In this document: positions 31,425-43,330 of the stretch, piece after piece
Numbering within the stretch: the stretch's first letter is position 1
Layout: each line of letters begins with the position of its first letter
Assembly (NCBI GenBank): GCA_037447655.1
Contig: JBBHKE010003062.1
Coordinates: forward strand, 1-64,000
Direction of reading: 5' to 3'
Length of the DNA stretch: 64,000 nucleotides
Source: Zygnema cylindricum
Taxonomy: Eukaryota; Streptophyta; Zygnematophyceae; Zygnematales; Zygnemataceae
Position numbers and translations under genes: made by a program
Notes under the pieces: generated by a model
Seen by the model: the letters and a program-made list of their open reading frames with translations, nothing else
What the model was told of the DNA's origin: nothing
The model's database searches: none

Positions 31425-32435
31425 GGCTATGGAAAACAAAACCCAGATCCATTGAAGGTGGGCACCCTAGAGGGTGGGCCCATAACCTGCAATTCTGTGT
31501 CCTCTATTGGACTACAGAATTTAGGAAGCCTCTAGATAGTTTTTAACTAACCCACTTTCGGCCACAACTACTGCTGCCCTAGCAGACAAATTGTTAGTCT
31601 GACTGCACCCTTGAGCAATCTGGACTCCCTTGAGTTCGAAGAAAAAAAGAATCACTAAAAACGGCCAACCAGGCGATTAGTTATGAAGTGGCAAAGATGT
31701 CAAGTTTATACAAAAATTCTCTAAGGGAGAGAGGTCCCTACCTACAAAAGTCCTAAACCCCTCTCACAACCCCTATCTACTAACGTACGAACCAATCACA
31801 CGACTGTAGAGTACAGAAAGGTACTACAGCCGATGTACTTTCTGTACGGCCTGTGTACGGCAAGGTTATTGAGTGGACGCGTGTACACATTTAACTCGTC
31901 CTTATGTTCTCCAGAATTCTCGCGACCGAATGTTATCTCTCCATGTGTGGATAGGTCACGCCATGTCTGAAAATAGCCAAAGTGACCAATCCGGGATTTC
32001 TGCAGCGATATGTGCTGTCGGATCATAAACCGACATTTAATATTATCTGTCGAAATAAATGTCCGATTCATTTGATTCGTGCGAGGTAACGTTCGCACTA
32101 TATATTACTTAGTTCTATGTTCTTTCATTTGTCATTCCGTTAATGGAATTGAAGATCAAAACACAGTTTAAATAAATATCACACCCCATGTATGTTAAGG
32201 AAATCCTACGACAGACGAGTTAGAGCTGACGGCTACGCCTCGCTCTGCCGGTCGGAGGTTCGAGTCGTGTCGGACTCAACCTTTTGTTGAGAGTGACATA
32301 AGTCACGCTTTAATCATGCCTGTTTAACTAAGACAGCCATGGCTCAACCACCCTCTCTATTGTTGAGTGACTACAACAAATTGTTGTTTTCAAAGCTTTC
32401 TCCGCAGTAGATATAGCTGTGAGGGGAGACTTAAC
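31425..32435 (-). repeat. Family B LTR with gag start and perfect half-tRNA primer site
   Basis: LTR begins at 31488 (plus strand tgcaattctgtg). 31473-31487 reads ggtgggcccataacc, an exact copy of the initiator tRNA-Met anticodon-arm segment, so the minus strand carries GGTTATGGGCCCACC as primer site. Left of it 31425-31472 encodes the start of family B Gag (VPTFNGSG) before homology stops. Near 32215-32280 a tRNA-like block with B box ggttcgagtc is seen. The right border (about 32435) is approximate. Confidence 0.75.
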
Positions 32436-32699
32436 ATTTAGAATATTTTTGGATAAGTTAGATATAATACTTACCTTAAATAGTGTGACAGTGAAGTATT
32501 ACTCTATAGTAATTTGTACTGTCATATAAGATACGCGTCAGCATTTTAGATAACTCACAAAGTGCGGAATGGACTTGGACACATGTCGCCTATCGAACGG
32601 ATGACTTCGGTAGATCGAGCGGACGGGAAATGAACCGGACATCCGGGAACACAATTGTGAAGGGCAAATACCTGACGTTGGAATTTATCAAGTTAACGG
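32436..32699. other. Short unassigned stretch
   Basis: Nothing recognised between the family B LTR and the second family C fragment; probably the decayed outer part of one of them. Confidence 0.5.
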
Positions 32700-34703
32700 T
32701 TGAGATTCGAGTGGGGACCACAGCTCCATAGATTTACAAAAGTCTTACAGCTAATTCACTCGGATGTTTTGGGACCTGCTCAAGTGCCTTCAGCTGGGGG
32801 GGTTTGTTTTATGGTCGCGTTTACAGATGACTTCTCCAGATTCACTAAAGTTTACTTCATGAAAGAAAAGAGTGAAGTGTTCCGACAATTCAAACACTAC
32901 AAAGTTTGGGCGGAAAAACTACATGGTGTTCCGATTTTAGAACTCAGATAAGACAATGCGGAGAGTATATGTCATAAAAAATCGGAAATTTTCTGCTGGA
33001 TGAGGGTATAAGTCGCCAGCTCACTGTTTTTTACACTCTTCAGCAGAATGGTGTTACGGAAAGATTAAACATAACCATTACAGAATGTGCTAGATCTATA
33101 ATAGCAGATAAAAATATTGATTTGAAATTCTAGGCTGAGGCCCTTAACTGTGCAGTTTATATCAAAAAATAGAATTGGTTCTAGGTTTGTCATCAGTACA
33201 CCCTTTGAACTTTGAACAGGTAGAAAGGTTGATGTTAGTCATTTCACAGTTTGAGGATGTAAATGCTTTGTTTTGAACACCTCACCAAGCACTTGGAAAA
33301 TGGAACCAAATGGTTTACCAGGTATCATTATGGGGTATGATGATACTTCAAAAGGCTACAAAGTATATGTTTTTTATAAGCAAAAAGTAATTGTGGCTAG
33401 AAATATTATTATAAAGAATGAGGAAGTTTCAGCAGATCTATTTCACATGACAGAAAAACAGGATGAGGAAAAGTCACAAGAATATGAAATTTTGTTACAC
33501 TGTTAACAATTTATTTTTCAGTTGTTCGGCAACCTCTTGCAGAACCAGTGTCTTCCGGTCCTCACGTTCCTCTTCAGACTCAGATGGAGCAGTGTGAACC
33601 GGTCCAAAAGAAACAGCAACAAGTCAAAAGACAAACGAGGAACGTTAGGGATCCATCGGTCTTCGCCTCAAAATTTCCGGGTGGAGGAAGATCTAGCAGC
33701 TGTCTATAATCTGGATCACACTTTGCCAACTCTGCTAACCCAAGAGAACCTCAGACTACCCGAGAAGCCTTCTCTTCACCCGAAAGAAACACAGGATTAA
33801 GGCGCCAAACGATGAAATAAAGTCCATAATGGAAGCTCAAACATAGGAATTGGTTGATCAATCTCCGGACCGGAAAGCCATCGGCAGCAAATGGGTATTC
33901 AAACTGAATCTAAATCCGGATAACACCATTGAAAGATACAAAGTGAGACTTCTGACGAAAGGCTACAATTAGAAAGAAGGAATTGACTTTGAGGAGACTT
34001 TCTCCCCAGTGGTAAGGTTTCCAACTGTCAGAATTCTATTAAGTCTAGCTGCAATTGAAAACATGGAAGTGCATCAAATGGACGTTACAACAACTTTATT
34101 TCATGGAGATCTTGCATGGAAGTGCATCAAATGGATGTTAAAAGAGCTTTTCTTCATGGAGAGCTTGAAGAAATTATTAATATGCAGCAACTAAAAATAT
34201 ATGTAGAGAAATGAAAAGAAAAACTAGTCTATATCTGATGAAATCTTTGTATGGGCTGAAACAGGCCCATAGACAGTGGAACATGAAGTTAGATGAATTC
34301 ATCACTAAATTAGGCTTTAATAGAATCAATTCATATCATTTTGTGTATGTTTTGCAAGGGGAGGATGGTGTACTTTATATTGCTGTTTATGTAGATGATT
34401 TGCTGCATATTAGTAAATCTATGGATAAAATAAATCGCATCAAGAGAGCCTTAAGGTCCAAATTTGAGATGAAAGACCTGGGTGAGGCCAAAAACATTTT
34501 AGGGATACAAGTATACAGAGATAGAAAAAAAAACAGATAATATTAACTCAAAAGGAAGCTATTGGTTTCATGCTTGAAAATTTCGATGTGAAAGAGGCAA
34601 AAGGATGTGTCACTCCTATCGAATACAGACAGAAATTAGAAGGAGTTGATTCATATTCTGGTACTCTAGTTGATGAGAGCTTAGAGTTAACGGAGGAGGA
34701 TTT
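32700..34703 (+). pseudogene. Copia family C integrase-RT fragment
   Basis: Integrase LQLIHSDVLGPAQVPSAGGVCFMVAFTDDFSRFTKVYF, then QNGVTERLN with stops, capping region GIIMGYDDTSKGYKVYV, RT start SNWVFKLNLNPDNTIERYK, RT core SLYGLKQAHRQWNMKLDEF and active site YIAVYVDDLLHISKS (YVDD intact) to LGEAKNILGIQVYRD. A 55-bp tandem duplication (34061-34115, 34116-34170) doubles MEVHQMDV. The body ends abruptly at 34703 where a family B LTR is inserted. Confidence 0.85.
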
Positions 34704-35817
34704 TGTTGAAAAGTGATATTTTGTATTCTACCTTTTTTTTTAGTCTTGGAGTTCTCATACTTGTCGTAGTCACTCAAAATTGACAAGCACCCATGGCTGC
34801 CTTAGACAGATGAGAAGATATACAAAAGACAAAGCTCCTGCAAAAGTTATATTGACTCAAACGAGATTTGATCCTGTAACCTCTGGATGAGGACCGTACG
34901 GCATTGGCGTCAGCCTTTTCCGTTACGTCTTGATGAATCGATACACACATCATGTTTGATAATTATTTAAAAATGGCATGGCGACATATTCCTTTTAGCG
35001 ACTTTCAGAATGAAACGAAACATGGAACGTGTAGTACCGCACGAAATGCAGTACCGCACGAAATAAATGAAACATATATTTGATTTCGACGGACGAAATT
35101 AAATGTCGCGATCGACGTCTCGCGAAGCAAGAAGAAAATTTAAGCGGTCAACACGGAATGTTGACCGTCGAAATTCAACGGTCAACACGGAAATTTGACC
35201 GGTGAAATTCAACGGTCAACATTTATTGGGCGCGCCGTCAGATCGAACGATTGCAATTGATCACCGTTAAAAGAACGGACGGCACGCGTGAGTGCCGGTA
35301 TGCTGGAACGACTATCTGGGAGAAGTTCGGTGAAAAGGGAGGAAATGACACCTGGCATCATCCTATAAGATGCCGGAAGAAAAAAGGGACAGAATGCCAT
35401 TGACCTATTTTGCCACGTGGTAGACCGGGAATAGTGCCGAATATATCCGTACATAAAGTACGGCGGCTGTTGTACTTTGTATGTACAATAATTAGGGTAC
35501 TTCACTTTGATTGGTTAAAAGTAGCTATAAGAAGTTTTCAGGACTTAAAAAAAAAAAAAAAGTCCTCTCTCCCCGACGCCATCAGTACAAATATGCTTTC
35601 TTTGGACAACCATAACTTAATTCTCAGGTGAGCAAATTCAGTGATTCCTTTTGCACCAGAATCAGGGGAGTCCACGCTACAGAAAGGTGTAGTCAGTCAA
35701 AGTTTTTGGGTCCCGCAGTGGGACTTATTCATTGTCAAAGTCAAAAGTGCATATACTATCCTAGAGGCTTCACATAAGCTAAACATTCTGTGTACCAATG
35801 GAGGTCACAGAATTACA
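34704..35817 (+). repeat. Family B 5' LTR
   Basis: Starts TGTTGAAAAG and ends CAGAATTACA, 1,114 bp, inserted in family C pol. The primer site that follows (gaaaatgggccgacc) is a degraded form of the GGTTATGGGCCCACC site. An antisense tRNA-like block lies around 34853-34925. Confidence 0.8.
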
Positions 35818-35839
35818 GAAAATGGGCCGACCCTCTAGG

Positions 35840-36842
35840 GTACCCATTTTTAATGGAACAGGGTTCATTTATTGGGAAACCATGATGAAGGGTGCATTGT
35901 TTGAAAAACGGCTATAGGGCATTGTGAGTGGCCGTGTGTGTCGGCTATCCGCTAAATTGGGAGTTCCACCAGGGTTTGAAGGATCGCGGTTCACTGGAGG
36001 ATCTGCATGGGCAGAGGGGGCGGAAGATGTTGTAGAAAGCACCATGTTTGACAAAAAGAAGGAGAAAATCACACCGATGGCTAGTGGATCGGCTCTAGTA
36101 GCACCTGTTCAGAAAACAGAGGCAAATGATACTGAAATCTGGGATTTCAACAATACTGTGGCGACCCATTTTATTCTCGGGCGTCTCACTCAAAGAGTGG
36201 CTACACCTCATCTTCATGTGGAGAGGGCAGACGAGTTCTGGAAAACTCTTGTCGACATTTACAAAAGTAGTACGATTCAGCAACAGAAGTTGGCAGATCA
36301 AAAGGTACAGGCATATGTGTACGAAGAGGGAAAGATTTTAGATTTTTGTAATGATTTGGCTAGGTTATTAATGGAGTTAGAAAGTGCAAGGAAAAGGGAG
36401 ACCGAGAAAGAGAAGGTGAACACTTTGCTAATGAAACTCCCAGATGATTATGAGAAACATTGTTAACAGGGTCCAAGATTTGTCAGATCATCTTTCGATC
36501 TGGAATTCTATTGTGGGGATGATTTTGGTTCGGGAAAGCACAATTGAGATTCGTAGGGGAGGAAAGAGTGTTCAAGCATTGGCTACTGGTACTCACTGGT
36601 GGGGTAAGGATTCAAAGAAACCTTATGGGAACTTTGGTGGAGGAGGAAGGGGAAACCATGACGGATCTGGACCAAGGGCTCCGAAGTGGCTTTGCCATTT
36701 TCGTAAGAAGCCGGGACACTACATGGCGAAGTGCACTAAGTTGACGGAGTTGAGATTGAAGGAGGAATCGATTGGAAAACCAACCGGAAGGAAAAAAAAA
36801 GGTGTTCGTTGCGACACAAGTCGTGGAAGAGGATGCCGATGA
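35840..36842 (+). pseudogene. Copia Gag, family B (plus copy 1)
   Basis: FNGTGFIYWETMMKGALFEKRL-stop, then open to LLMKLPDDYEKHC; includes DTEIWDFNNTVATHFILGRLTQRVATPHLHVERADEFWKTLVDIYKSS and a Gly-rich tail. After one frameshift near 36450 the zinc knuckle reads CHFRKKPGHYMAKC, so its second Cys is Arg. Closely matches the minus-strand copy at 23.8-25.7 kb and shows the gag continuity used to place the solo LTR there. Confidence 0.85.
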
Positions 36843-37264
36843 TGACGATGGAGAACTTCTCCTCAATGAGTATTTGGAGGTGAAAGGTGAGCCGGAGATT
36901 CCAAGAAGGCAAAAGTGTGCTTTTGGTGGAGTGAAAGAAGCTCTTGAAGAAGGATGGATCATTGATTCAGGAGCCTCTATGTATATGTGTAGAGAAAAAC
37001 CATTGTTTACCAACATGAGAAAGATCCCTACTGTAGAGAAAGAGTATGGGGATGGGAGAATAAAGACCACTAATTTAGTGGGATCAGTGGATCTAAGAGT
37101 CTTAGTTGATGGAAAAACATCTATAGTCACTTTCTCTGATGTTCTTTTTATTCCGGAGTTGAACAGAAATCTTATCTCTACGTTGGTCTTAGATGATATG
37201 GGCTTTAAGACTAGTACTAAGAAAGGAGTCTTTGTTGCTAGATATGAGAATGAAGTGTACTTCA
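36772..37264 (+). pseudogene. Copia protease region, family B (plus copy 1)
   Basis: EEGWIIDSGASMYMCREKPLF holds the catalytic motif as D-S-G-A, and LVDGKTSIVTFSDVLFIPELNRNLIS is the usual following strand. The frame is open until the insertion of a foreign LTR at 37265, after NEVYF. Confidence 0.85.
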
Positions 37265-38499
37265 TGTTGTTCTTTGGTCTAGAATAGACCGCAGAAGCCA
37301 CCCAACCTATCATGCAAGAAGCTAAGCAAAGTTAGGCTAATGAACAATCATTTGAAATGCATCCTCCATATGCGTACACAGACGCAACAAACAACATTTA
37401 GGGTTTCATGGAATAATCAACATAAATAAACCCTATGACAACATCTAAGGTTTGATGGAATAATCGACATAAACAAATCCTAGTACAAATGCATAAACAA
37501 TGCATATCAAACATATATAAAATAACATAAATAAATAATAACAAACAAATGCATCACACATAAACAAAAGTATAATCAAATAATCATTATATCATTCAAA
37601 GTGCATGACCTAATCGACAACCCTAAAATACTACATATTCGGTCCCTACTTTTCTAACAAGCATTTATGATAATTCCTAACAAAGCTCTTTCCTATATAT
37701 ACATTTGTGAGCTGTCAACGAATCACTAAGTGTCAAAATAACCAACATAAATCACGTAACTGTCATTAAGTCCTATTTAACCACAATAACCAATTACTAA
37801 GAAAAACTAATCGTAAGCGTACACCTGAAAGTCAAGCAATCGTAAGGGTACACTTGTCTGTAAATACGACACATAAATTAAAGTGTCGATATCCTCATTA
37901 ATCACGTAAAATATAACTATTTTAATCAACACTAAATCATTAGTTCGCATAAAACAAAATATTGATGTTTCAAATAATTACACCGACGCATCCACAAATC
38001 CGCGTCATAAGTGACAACTTGCTTAGTCACTTGTCGATAAGTCCACGTAGTAACCCGTCATCACATACGTACGACCCACTTGATAGTACATCCAAAAATA
38101 GCGCGAACCACTTGCCGAAATGAAATCGTACTTTCCAAATCTTTTCCGTACCGAAACCGCGTCTTTTTCATAAATGCGCCTCTCACATTATGTTTCGTAC
38201 GGGCGACACACTTTTACAAAAACATTTCAAAATCGATTACATCGGATCGCTTCGCGATCCGTCGTCCATTTCACATTACGCAAATCGTACTCTCCGTAAT
38301 TTGATTCGCGTCACTCAAATTTGATTCCGTACGCTTAAAAACAATTCCTACCATTACTCCCCCAATCCGCAAATCCATTCCAACTTCCACATTAAATTCA
38401 GTTAGTACTCACGCATTACAAATCGCGTCGAGTACGCACGAAACCTCACGTACGCATGAAATGTCGCGTACGCACGAAACTAAATCTTCAAAAACAACA
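37265..38499. mobile_element. Solo LTR of an unrelated family, 5-bp target duplication
   Basis: 1,235 bp with ends TGTTGTT...AACAACA, flanked by CTTCA at 37260-37264 and 38500-38504. It splits family B coding sequence between NEVYF and TAEKGCQGMF, both recognisable from other copies. No coding sequence inside; the right part repeats acgtacgcacgaaa-type words. Not similar to LTRs A, B or the TRIM; orientation unknown. Confidence 0.88.
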
Positions 38500-39270
38500 C
38501 TTCACAGCTGAAAAGGGTTGCCAAGGAATGTTTAGACTGAATTTGAGTAATGGAAAGACGTGAGTTTACTATGCAGGTGTAAGTGATTTGATGATGTGGC
38601 ATAAAAGATTGGGACATGTGCATCTAGATAGATTGAAAGAAATGAAAAAAATGGGTGTAGTTGAGGGAATACATTTTGGGGATAATGAGACTTTGGATGA
38701 TTGTAGTTGGTGTGCTTAAGGAAAAGCCCACAGATTGCCTTTTCCAAAAGTCGCAACATATAAGGGTGAAAAGGTGTTAGATTTGTTTCATACACATATG
38801 GGGACCGGCCAAAGTGCCATCAGTTGGAGGGAAAAGATTTATGCTTACTATCACGGATGATTGGTCTAGATACCCTAGAGTATATTTCTTGAAAAACAAA
38901 TCTGAGGCTTCGGCTTATTTTAAGGAGTATAAAGCATGGAGTGAAAAGCTCCATGAGACACCTATAAAGAGAGTGAGGAGTGATAATGGGGGAGAATTCA
39001 CTTCTAATGAGTTTGAGGATTATTTGAAAGAGGAAGGGGTTCAACACCAAAACACTGTCCCAAAGAATCCAGAACAAAACGGTATAGCCGAGAGATTAAA
39101 TCGGACTTTAAGTGATAGTGCCCGTAGTATGTTGACAGATAAAAAAATAAGAAAAAGTTTTTGGGCAGAAGCTATGAATTGTGCTAACTATCTAAAAAAT
39201 AGAGTCCTTACCTCGGCTATAAAAGGCTAAACACCTTATGAAAGATGGACCGGAAGAAAACCTAATATTT
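38500..39270 (+). pseudogene. Copia integrase, family B (plus copy 1)
   Basis: Pre-integrase zinc region MMWHKRLGHVHLDRLKEM...CSWCA-stop, then core FMLTITDDWSRYPRVYFLKNKSEASAYF, VRSDNGGEFTSNEF (second Asp) and NPEQNGIAERLNRTLSDSARSML (catalytic Glu). Catalytic residues of the second and third positions are intact. Stops at 38718 and 39229. Confidence 0.88.
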
Positions 39271-39281
39271 CACACTTAAAG

Positions 39282-40836
39282 GTGTTTGGAAGTCAAGTGT
39301 TTAGTCTAAACACAAAAAAATCTGATTGGAAGTTAGATGCTAGAGGAAAGCCGAGATACTTACTTGGGTATGATGAAAATGTTAAGGGATATAGAGTTTA
39401 TGATCTCGGAAGAGAAGACATAATTCTAGTAAAACACTTGGTAGTTATGGATGAGGGAAAGTCCATAGATCCCTTTAAGTACACCAAATCGGTGAGGATT
39501 AGAATAGAATCCGAAAATGAGTTAGATTCAGATTCTTCTAATCAAACTCCGGTTCAGCCTAACCTTGCAGAGAAAGAGGAAAAACTGACCGAGAGTGACT
39601 CTCTCTTGGAGTCACAACATCCGGTTCAAATCGAGGAAGAAAACGAGGAAAGACCCGAAATAGACGATGAACGTCCGGAGATGGACTCCACGGAAAGGGG
39701 AGAAGGTGAAGTTGTTCGGAGAAACCCAAGATTACCCTCTATCCCAGCATCGGAGTTTGAAGGAGGAAGGAGAAGCAGTAAGAGACTTCGAGAGAGACAA
39801 GTGAACAACAAGGAAACTAAGCTGTCACATTTGAGCGAACCCCAAACTTACTCGGAAGCAGCTAATAGTCCGGAAGGTGATAGATGGGTGACAGCTATTA
39901 ATGATGAGATGGTTTCCATTATGGAAGCAAACACATGGGAGTTGGTGGATTGTCCTCCAGATAGAAAGCTGATAGGATGCAAGTGGGTATTTAAGTTAAA
40001 GCTCAATCCAGATAACACTATCGAGCGATACAAAGCCAGATTAGTGGCAAAGGGGTTCACACAGAAGGAGGGGATCGATTATGAGGAGACTTTTGCTCCG
40101 GTTGTTAGATTCCCTTCCGTCCGGATTCTACTTAGTGTCATGGCAGCGGAAGACATGGAAGTGCATCAGATGGACATCAAAACCGCTTTCTTACACGGAG
40201 AATTAGAAGAAGAGATCTTCATGCGACAACCGGAAGGATTTGTGGAGAAGGGAGAGGAAAGCAAGGTGTGCAGATTGATAAAGTCCCTTTATGGACTAAA
40301 GCAAGCTCCACGCCAATGGAACAAAAAGTTGGACGAGTTTTTGACAAGTTTGGGATATATTCGAATCAGTTCGGATCATTCTATCTACTTTTTGAGGACG
40401 AGGAAGGTATATTTTTCATTGCAATATATGTTGATGATTTGCTTGTTTTGAGTAAATCAATGGAGAAATTAATAGATTGAAAAAGGATCTAAAAGGTAGA
40501 TTTGAAATGAAAGATTTGGGAGAGGCAAAGTACATCTTCGGAATTCAAATGGAGAGAGATAGAGAAAAGAAAACAATTAGACTAACTCAAAAGGAAGCAA
40601 TTAGGAATATGCTTGAAAAATTTCAAATGGAAAAAACAAACAGTTGTACGACTCCAATGGACTTAAAGAAAGGAAATGAGGGGAGCTCGGAAGAGGGAAT
40701 CTTGATCTTGGATAATGAGCTAGGACCTGAGGAAAGCAAGTTCATGCAAACTATTCCATACAGACATGTTGTCGGTAGTTTAATATACTTTATGAAATAT
40801 ACTCATCCTGATATAGCAACAGCTGTGGGAGTATAA
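39282..40836 (+). pseudogene. Copia integrase C-terminus and RT, family B (plus copy 1)
   Basis: Starts FGSQVFSLNTKKSDWKLDARGKPRYLLGYDENVKGYRVYDL, then an acidic linker and RT: NTWELVDCPPDRKLIGCKWVFKLKLNPDNTIERYKARLVAKGF, HQMDIKTAFLHGELEEEIFMRQPEGF, SLYGLKQAPRQWNKKLDEFL. A frameshift near 40400 precedes the active site, read as AIYVDDLLVLSK in the next frame (YVDD intact), and another near 40470. The linker and RT are the longest open frame of family B (389 codons). Confidence 0.9.
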
Positions 40837-41232
40837 AGTAGGAGTCTCAATGATCCTAGGAAAAAAGATTGGGAAGCAGCCAAAAGGGTCATGCGGTACT
40901 TGATAGGAACAAGAGATCTATGGTTGCATTTGGGAGGGGATAATACTGACATCACCACTTGGAGTGATGCTAGTTATGGGGATGCTCCGATGAGGAGGTG
41001 TACTTCTGGGTATATGTTGTATGTTGGGAATGGGGCTTGCTGTTGGAGCAGTAAGCAACAAAAGGTGATTGCTCAGTCTACTATGGAGGCTGAGTATATG
41101 GCCTCGTGTTCGGCTGTGAAAGAATTGATGTGGGTAAAATATTTGCTTCAAGAATTGGGATATATGAAGAGCGGAGTGCAAAAAGTATTTTGTGACAATC
41201 AAGCTGCGATTGCAATTGCAGCAAACCTGTAA
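40837..41232 (+). pseudogene. Copia RNase H, family B (plus copy 1), truncated
   Basis: MRYLIGTRDLWLHLGG, TWSDASYGDAPMRRCTSGYML, SSKQQKVIAQSTMEAEYMASCSAVKELMWVKYLL and FCDNQAAIAIAANL carry the three acidic blocks of copia RNase H. The sequence stops before the usual H(H/Q)RTKHI tail; a foreign tandem repeat follows, so the 3' end and 3' LTR of this copy are missing. Confidence 0.88.
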
Positions 41233-41274
41233 CAGAGTTACGGAATTGGGTACTTAGTGGCTACGGCTAGGCTG

Positions 41275-41400
41275 CTATAGTTGCGATTTCAGAGCAGCGC
41301 AGTTGCGATTCCAGAGCAGCGCAACTGCGATTCCAGACTAGTGCAGCATAGCAGCATAACAACTTAGCGGCGTAGCAACTTAGTAGCGCAGCAGCGTAGA
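41275..41400. repeat. Short tandem repeat, unit about 25 bp
   Basis: agttgcgatttcagagcagcgc is repeated about three times to 41340, then gcagcatagcagcataacaa and gcggcgtagcaacttagtagcgcagcagcgtag, looser copies of a gcagc-gta motif. It fills the gap between two family B elements. Confidence 0.75.
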
Positions 41401-42431
41401 TGTAGAAATAAAAGGTTATTTTAGTATTTTCTAGGTTTTGCAAAATGCAGAAAAGAAGCCGAGGCAGTCTGCCTCTAACTTCTCTCTTCAGCTCCCACAC
41501 TTTTCGTAGTCACTGAAGGTTGAAGAGGGAGCTAGAGCCATGGCTGCCTATGCTGATTAGAGATAGAGTTACAGGTTGTAGATTTTGGTAGATTTACCAA
41601 AATAGAAATTGACGGACCCTGGATTTGAACGTGGTACCTACCGTGCGTCAACATAGCCGGTAGCCTTAGCCATTTAGTCTGGCATCATGGTTGGATATAT
41701 AGGGTTTCGTAATTATTTAGATGTTAACACGTAGCCAATTTTCATTCAACGGAATATTTAGACATAGATACAGTTGTAAAGTACGGCCACGGAACTTCCG
41801 AAACAGATACCGCGTATTTCGTTTCGAAGGCGAAACAAATAGTGCGCAAGTATTTATGACGGCCACGATTGTAATCCGACTTCATCGGACGGCCACGAAG
41901 CATGCCGAGATCCCGAAATGAGTTTTTTGCGGTTTATGGTCGACGTCACATCAATTGCCATGTGGCACAATCACATTGGATTTCGGCATCTTTGGGGATT
42001 CCGAGAACGAATCCAAAAATGACATGTGTCGACTTGTTGGCCATGTTCTACAATGGCCGTGCACAAATTACATCGGCACATGTACCTTTATGTACGATAC
42101 ACTCTTATGATTGGTGCCGTACTTCAGTAGATAGAGTTTTAGAGAGAGATAGGACTTAGAAACTTTTGATAGATTAGACCATCGCTCCCAGAGAGCTCCT
42201 GTACAAAAGGTCAACTTTGACTCTTCATAACTTACTGCTCAGGTGAGCAAATTCAGAGATTCTTTTTGCTATAGACTCAAGGGAGTCTTGCCTTTACAGG
42301 GGTGAAGGTGGTCATAGTTTTTGTCTGCTAGGGTGACAGTTATTCTTGCTGAAACACAAAGGGGTCAGGGTTATCCTAGAGGCTTCGTGTGAGCTGCCTA
42401 CTTTAAGGTCCTATGGAGGTCTCAGAGTTTC
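41401..42431 (+). repeat. Family B 5' LTR (copy 2)
   Basis: TGTAGAAATA start and tctcagagttt end. Contains the antisense tRNA-like block (41609-41690) and the hairpin cgcgtatttcgtttcg/cgaaacaaatagtgcg (41811-41849). The half-tRNA primer site is deleted: gag leader (caccatctagggtgcccacc) follows immediately. Confidence 0.82.
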
Positions 42432-43330
42432 ACCATCTAGGGTGCCCACCTTCAATGGATCTGGGTTAATCTATTGGGAAGCCATGATGATGGGAGCTTT
42501 GTGCGAAAAACGATATTGGGGTATCTTCAGTGGACAAGTGAAACGTCCACCTTCGGGATCTCCACCATGATTTGGAGGAGTAAGGTTTCTTGCAGCAACG
42601 GCTGCCTCAGCGGAGGAGGCAGATGATGGGGATTGTAGTGTGTCCGAAAAGAAAAAAGGGAAGGAGACACCCTTTACTCCTATTGCCACAGTACAAGGAG
42701 CGGCGACCGTGAAGACCACGGAGAACGATTATCAAATGTGGGAGGATGTATACATGGCTGCCAAGAACTTCATTCTCAGGCACCTTACTCAAGCTTTGGC
42801 CACTCCTCATCTTCACATTTACAAGGCCGAGGAGTTGTGGGTGAGTTTGGTGGAGATTTATAGAGCTGAAACTATTCAGGAGCTCCAGTTGGCTGAGCAA
42901 AAGCTAGTGAGTTACACTTACAAAGATGAAAGATGTTAGATTACTGTAATGATCTTTCTTGTTTGTATATGGAGATGGAAAGTGCCGGGTGGACAAGTAC
43001 AATGAAAATGAAAGTTAACACTCTTATCATGATAATACCAGATGAGTTCGAGAACAGAGTGTATCAAGTACAGGAAATGCCTGATAGTTTATGGAAATGG
43101 AACAAAGTGGTCCAGATGATACTTGTGCAAGAAAACACAATGGAGATTAGGAGAGGAGGAAAGAGCATTCAAGCTTTAGCAGTAGGAGAGGACCGATAGG
43201 GGAAGGATCCAAAGAAACCATACAAAGGGGAAAGAGATCATCCTAGAGGACCGAGGCCCCCAAAGGGTCTTTGTCATTTTTGCAAAAAGTCAGGACACTT
43301 CATCGCATATTGTGTCAAGCTGTCGGAGCT
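42432..43330 (+). pseudogene. Copia Gag, family B (copy 2)
   Basis: VPTFNGSGLIYWEAMMMGALCEKRYWGIFSGQVKRPPS, a Lys-rich segment, then YQMWEDVYMAAKNFILRHLTQALATPHLHIYKAEELWVSLVEIYRAETIQ, and zinc knuckle CHFCKKSGHFIAYC (all four ligands kept). Stop after GSPP and frameshifts near 42935 and 43195. The sequence is distinct from copy 1 (roughly two thirds alike by eye), so it is another subfamily. Confidence 0.85.
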
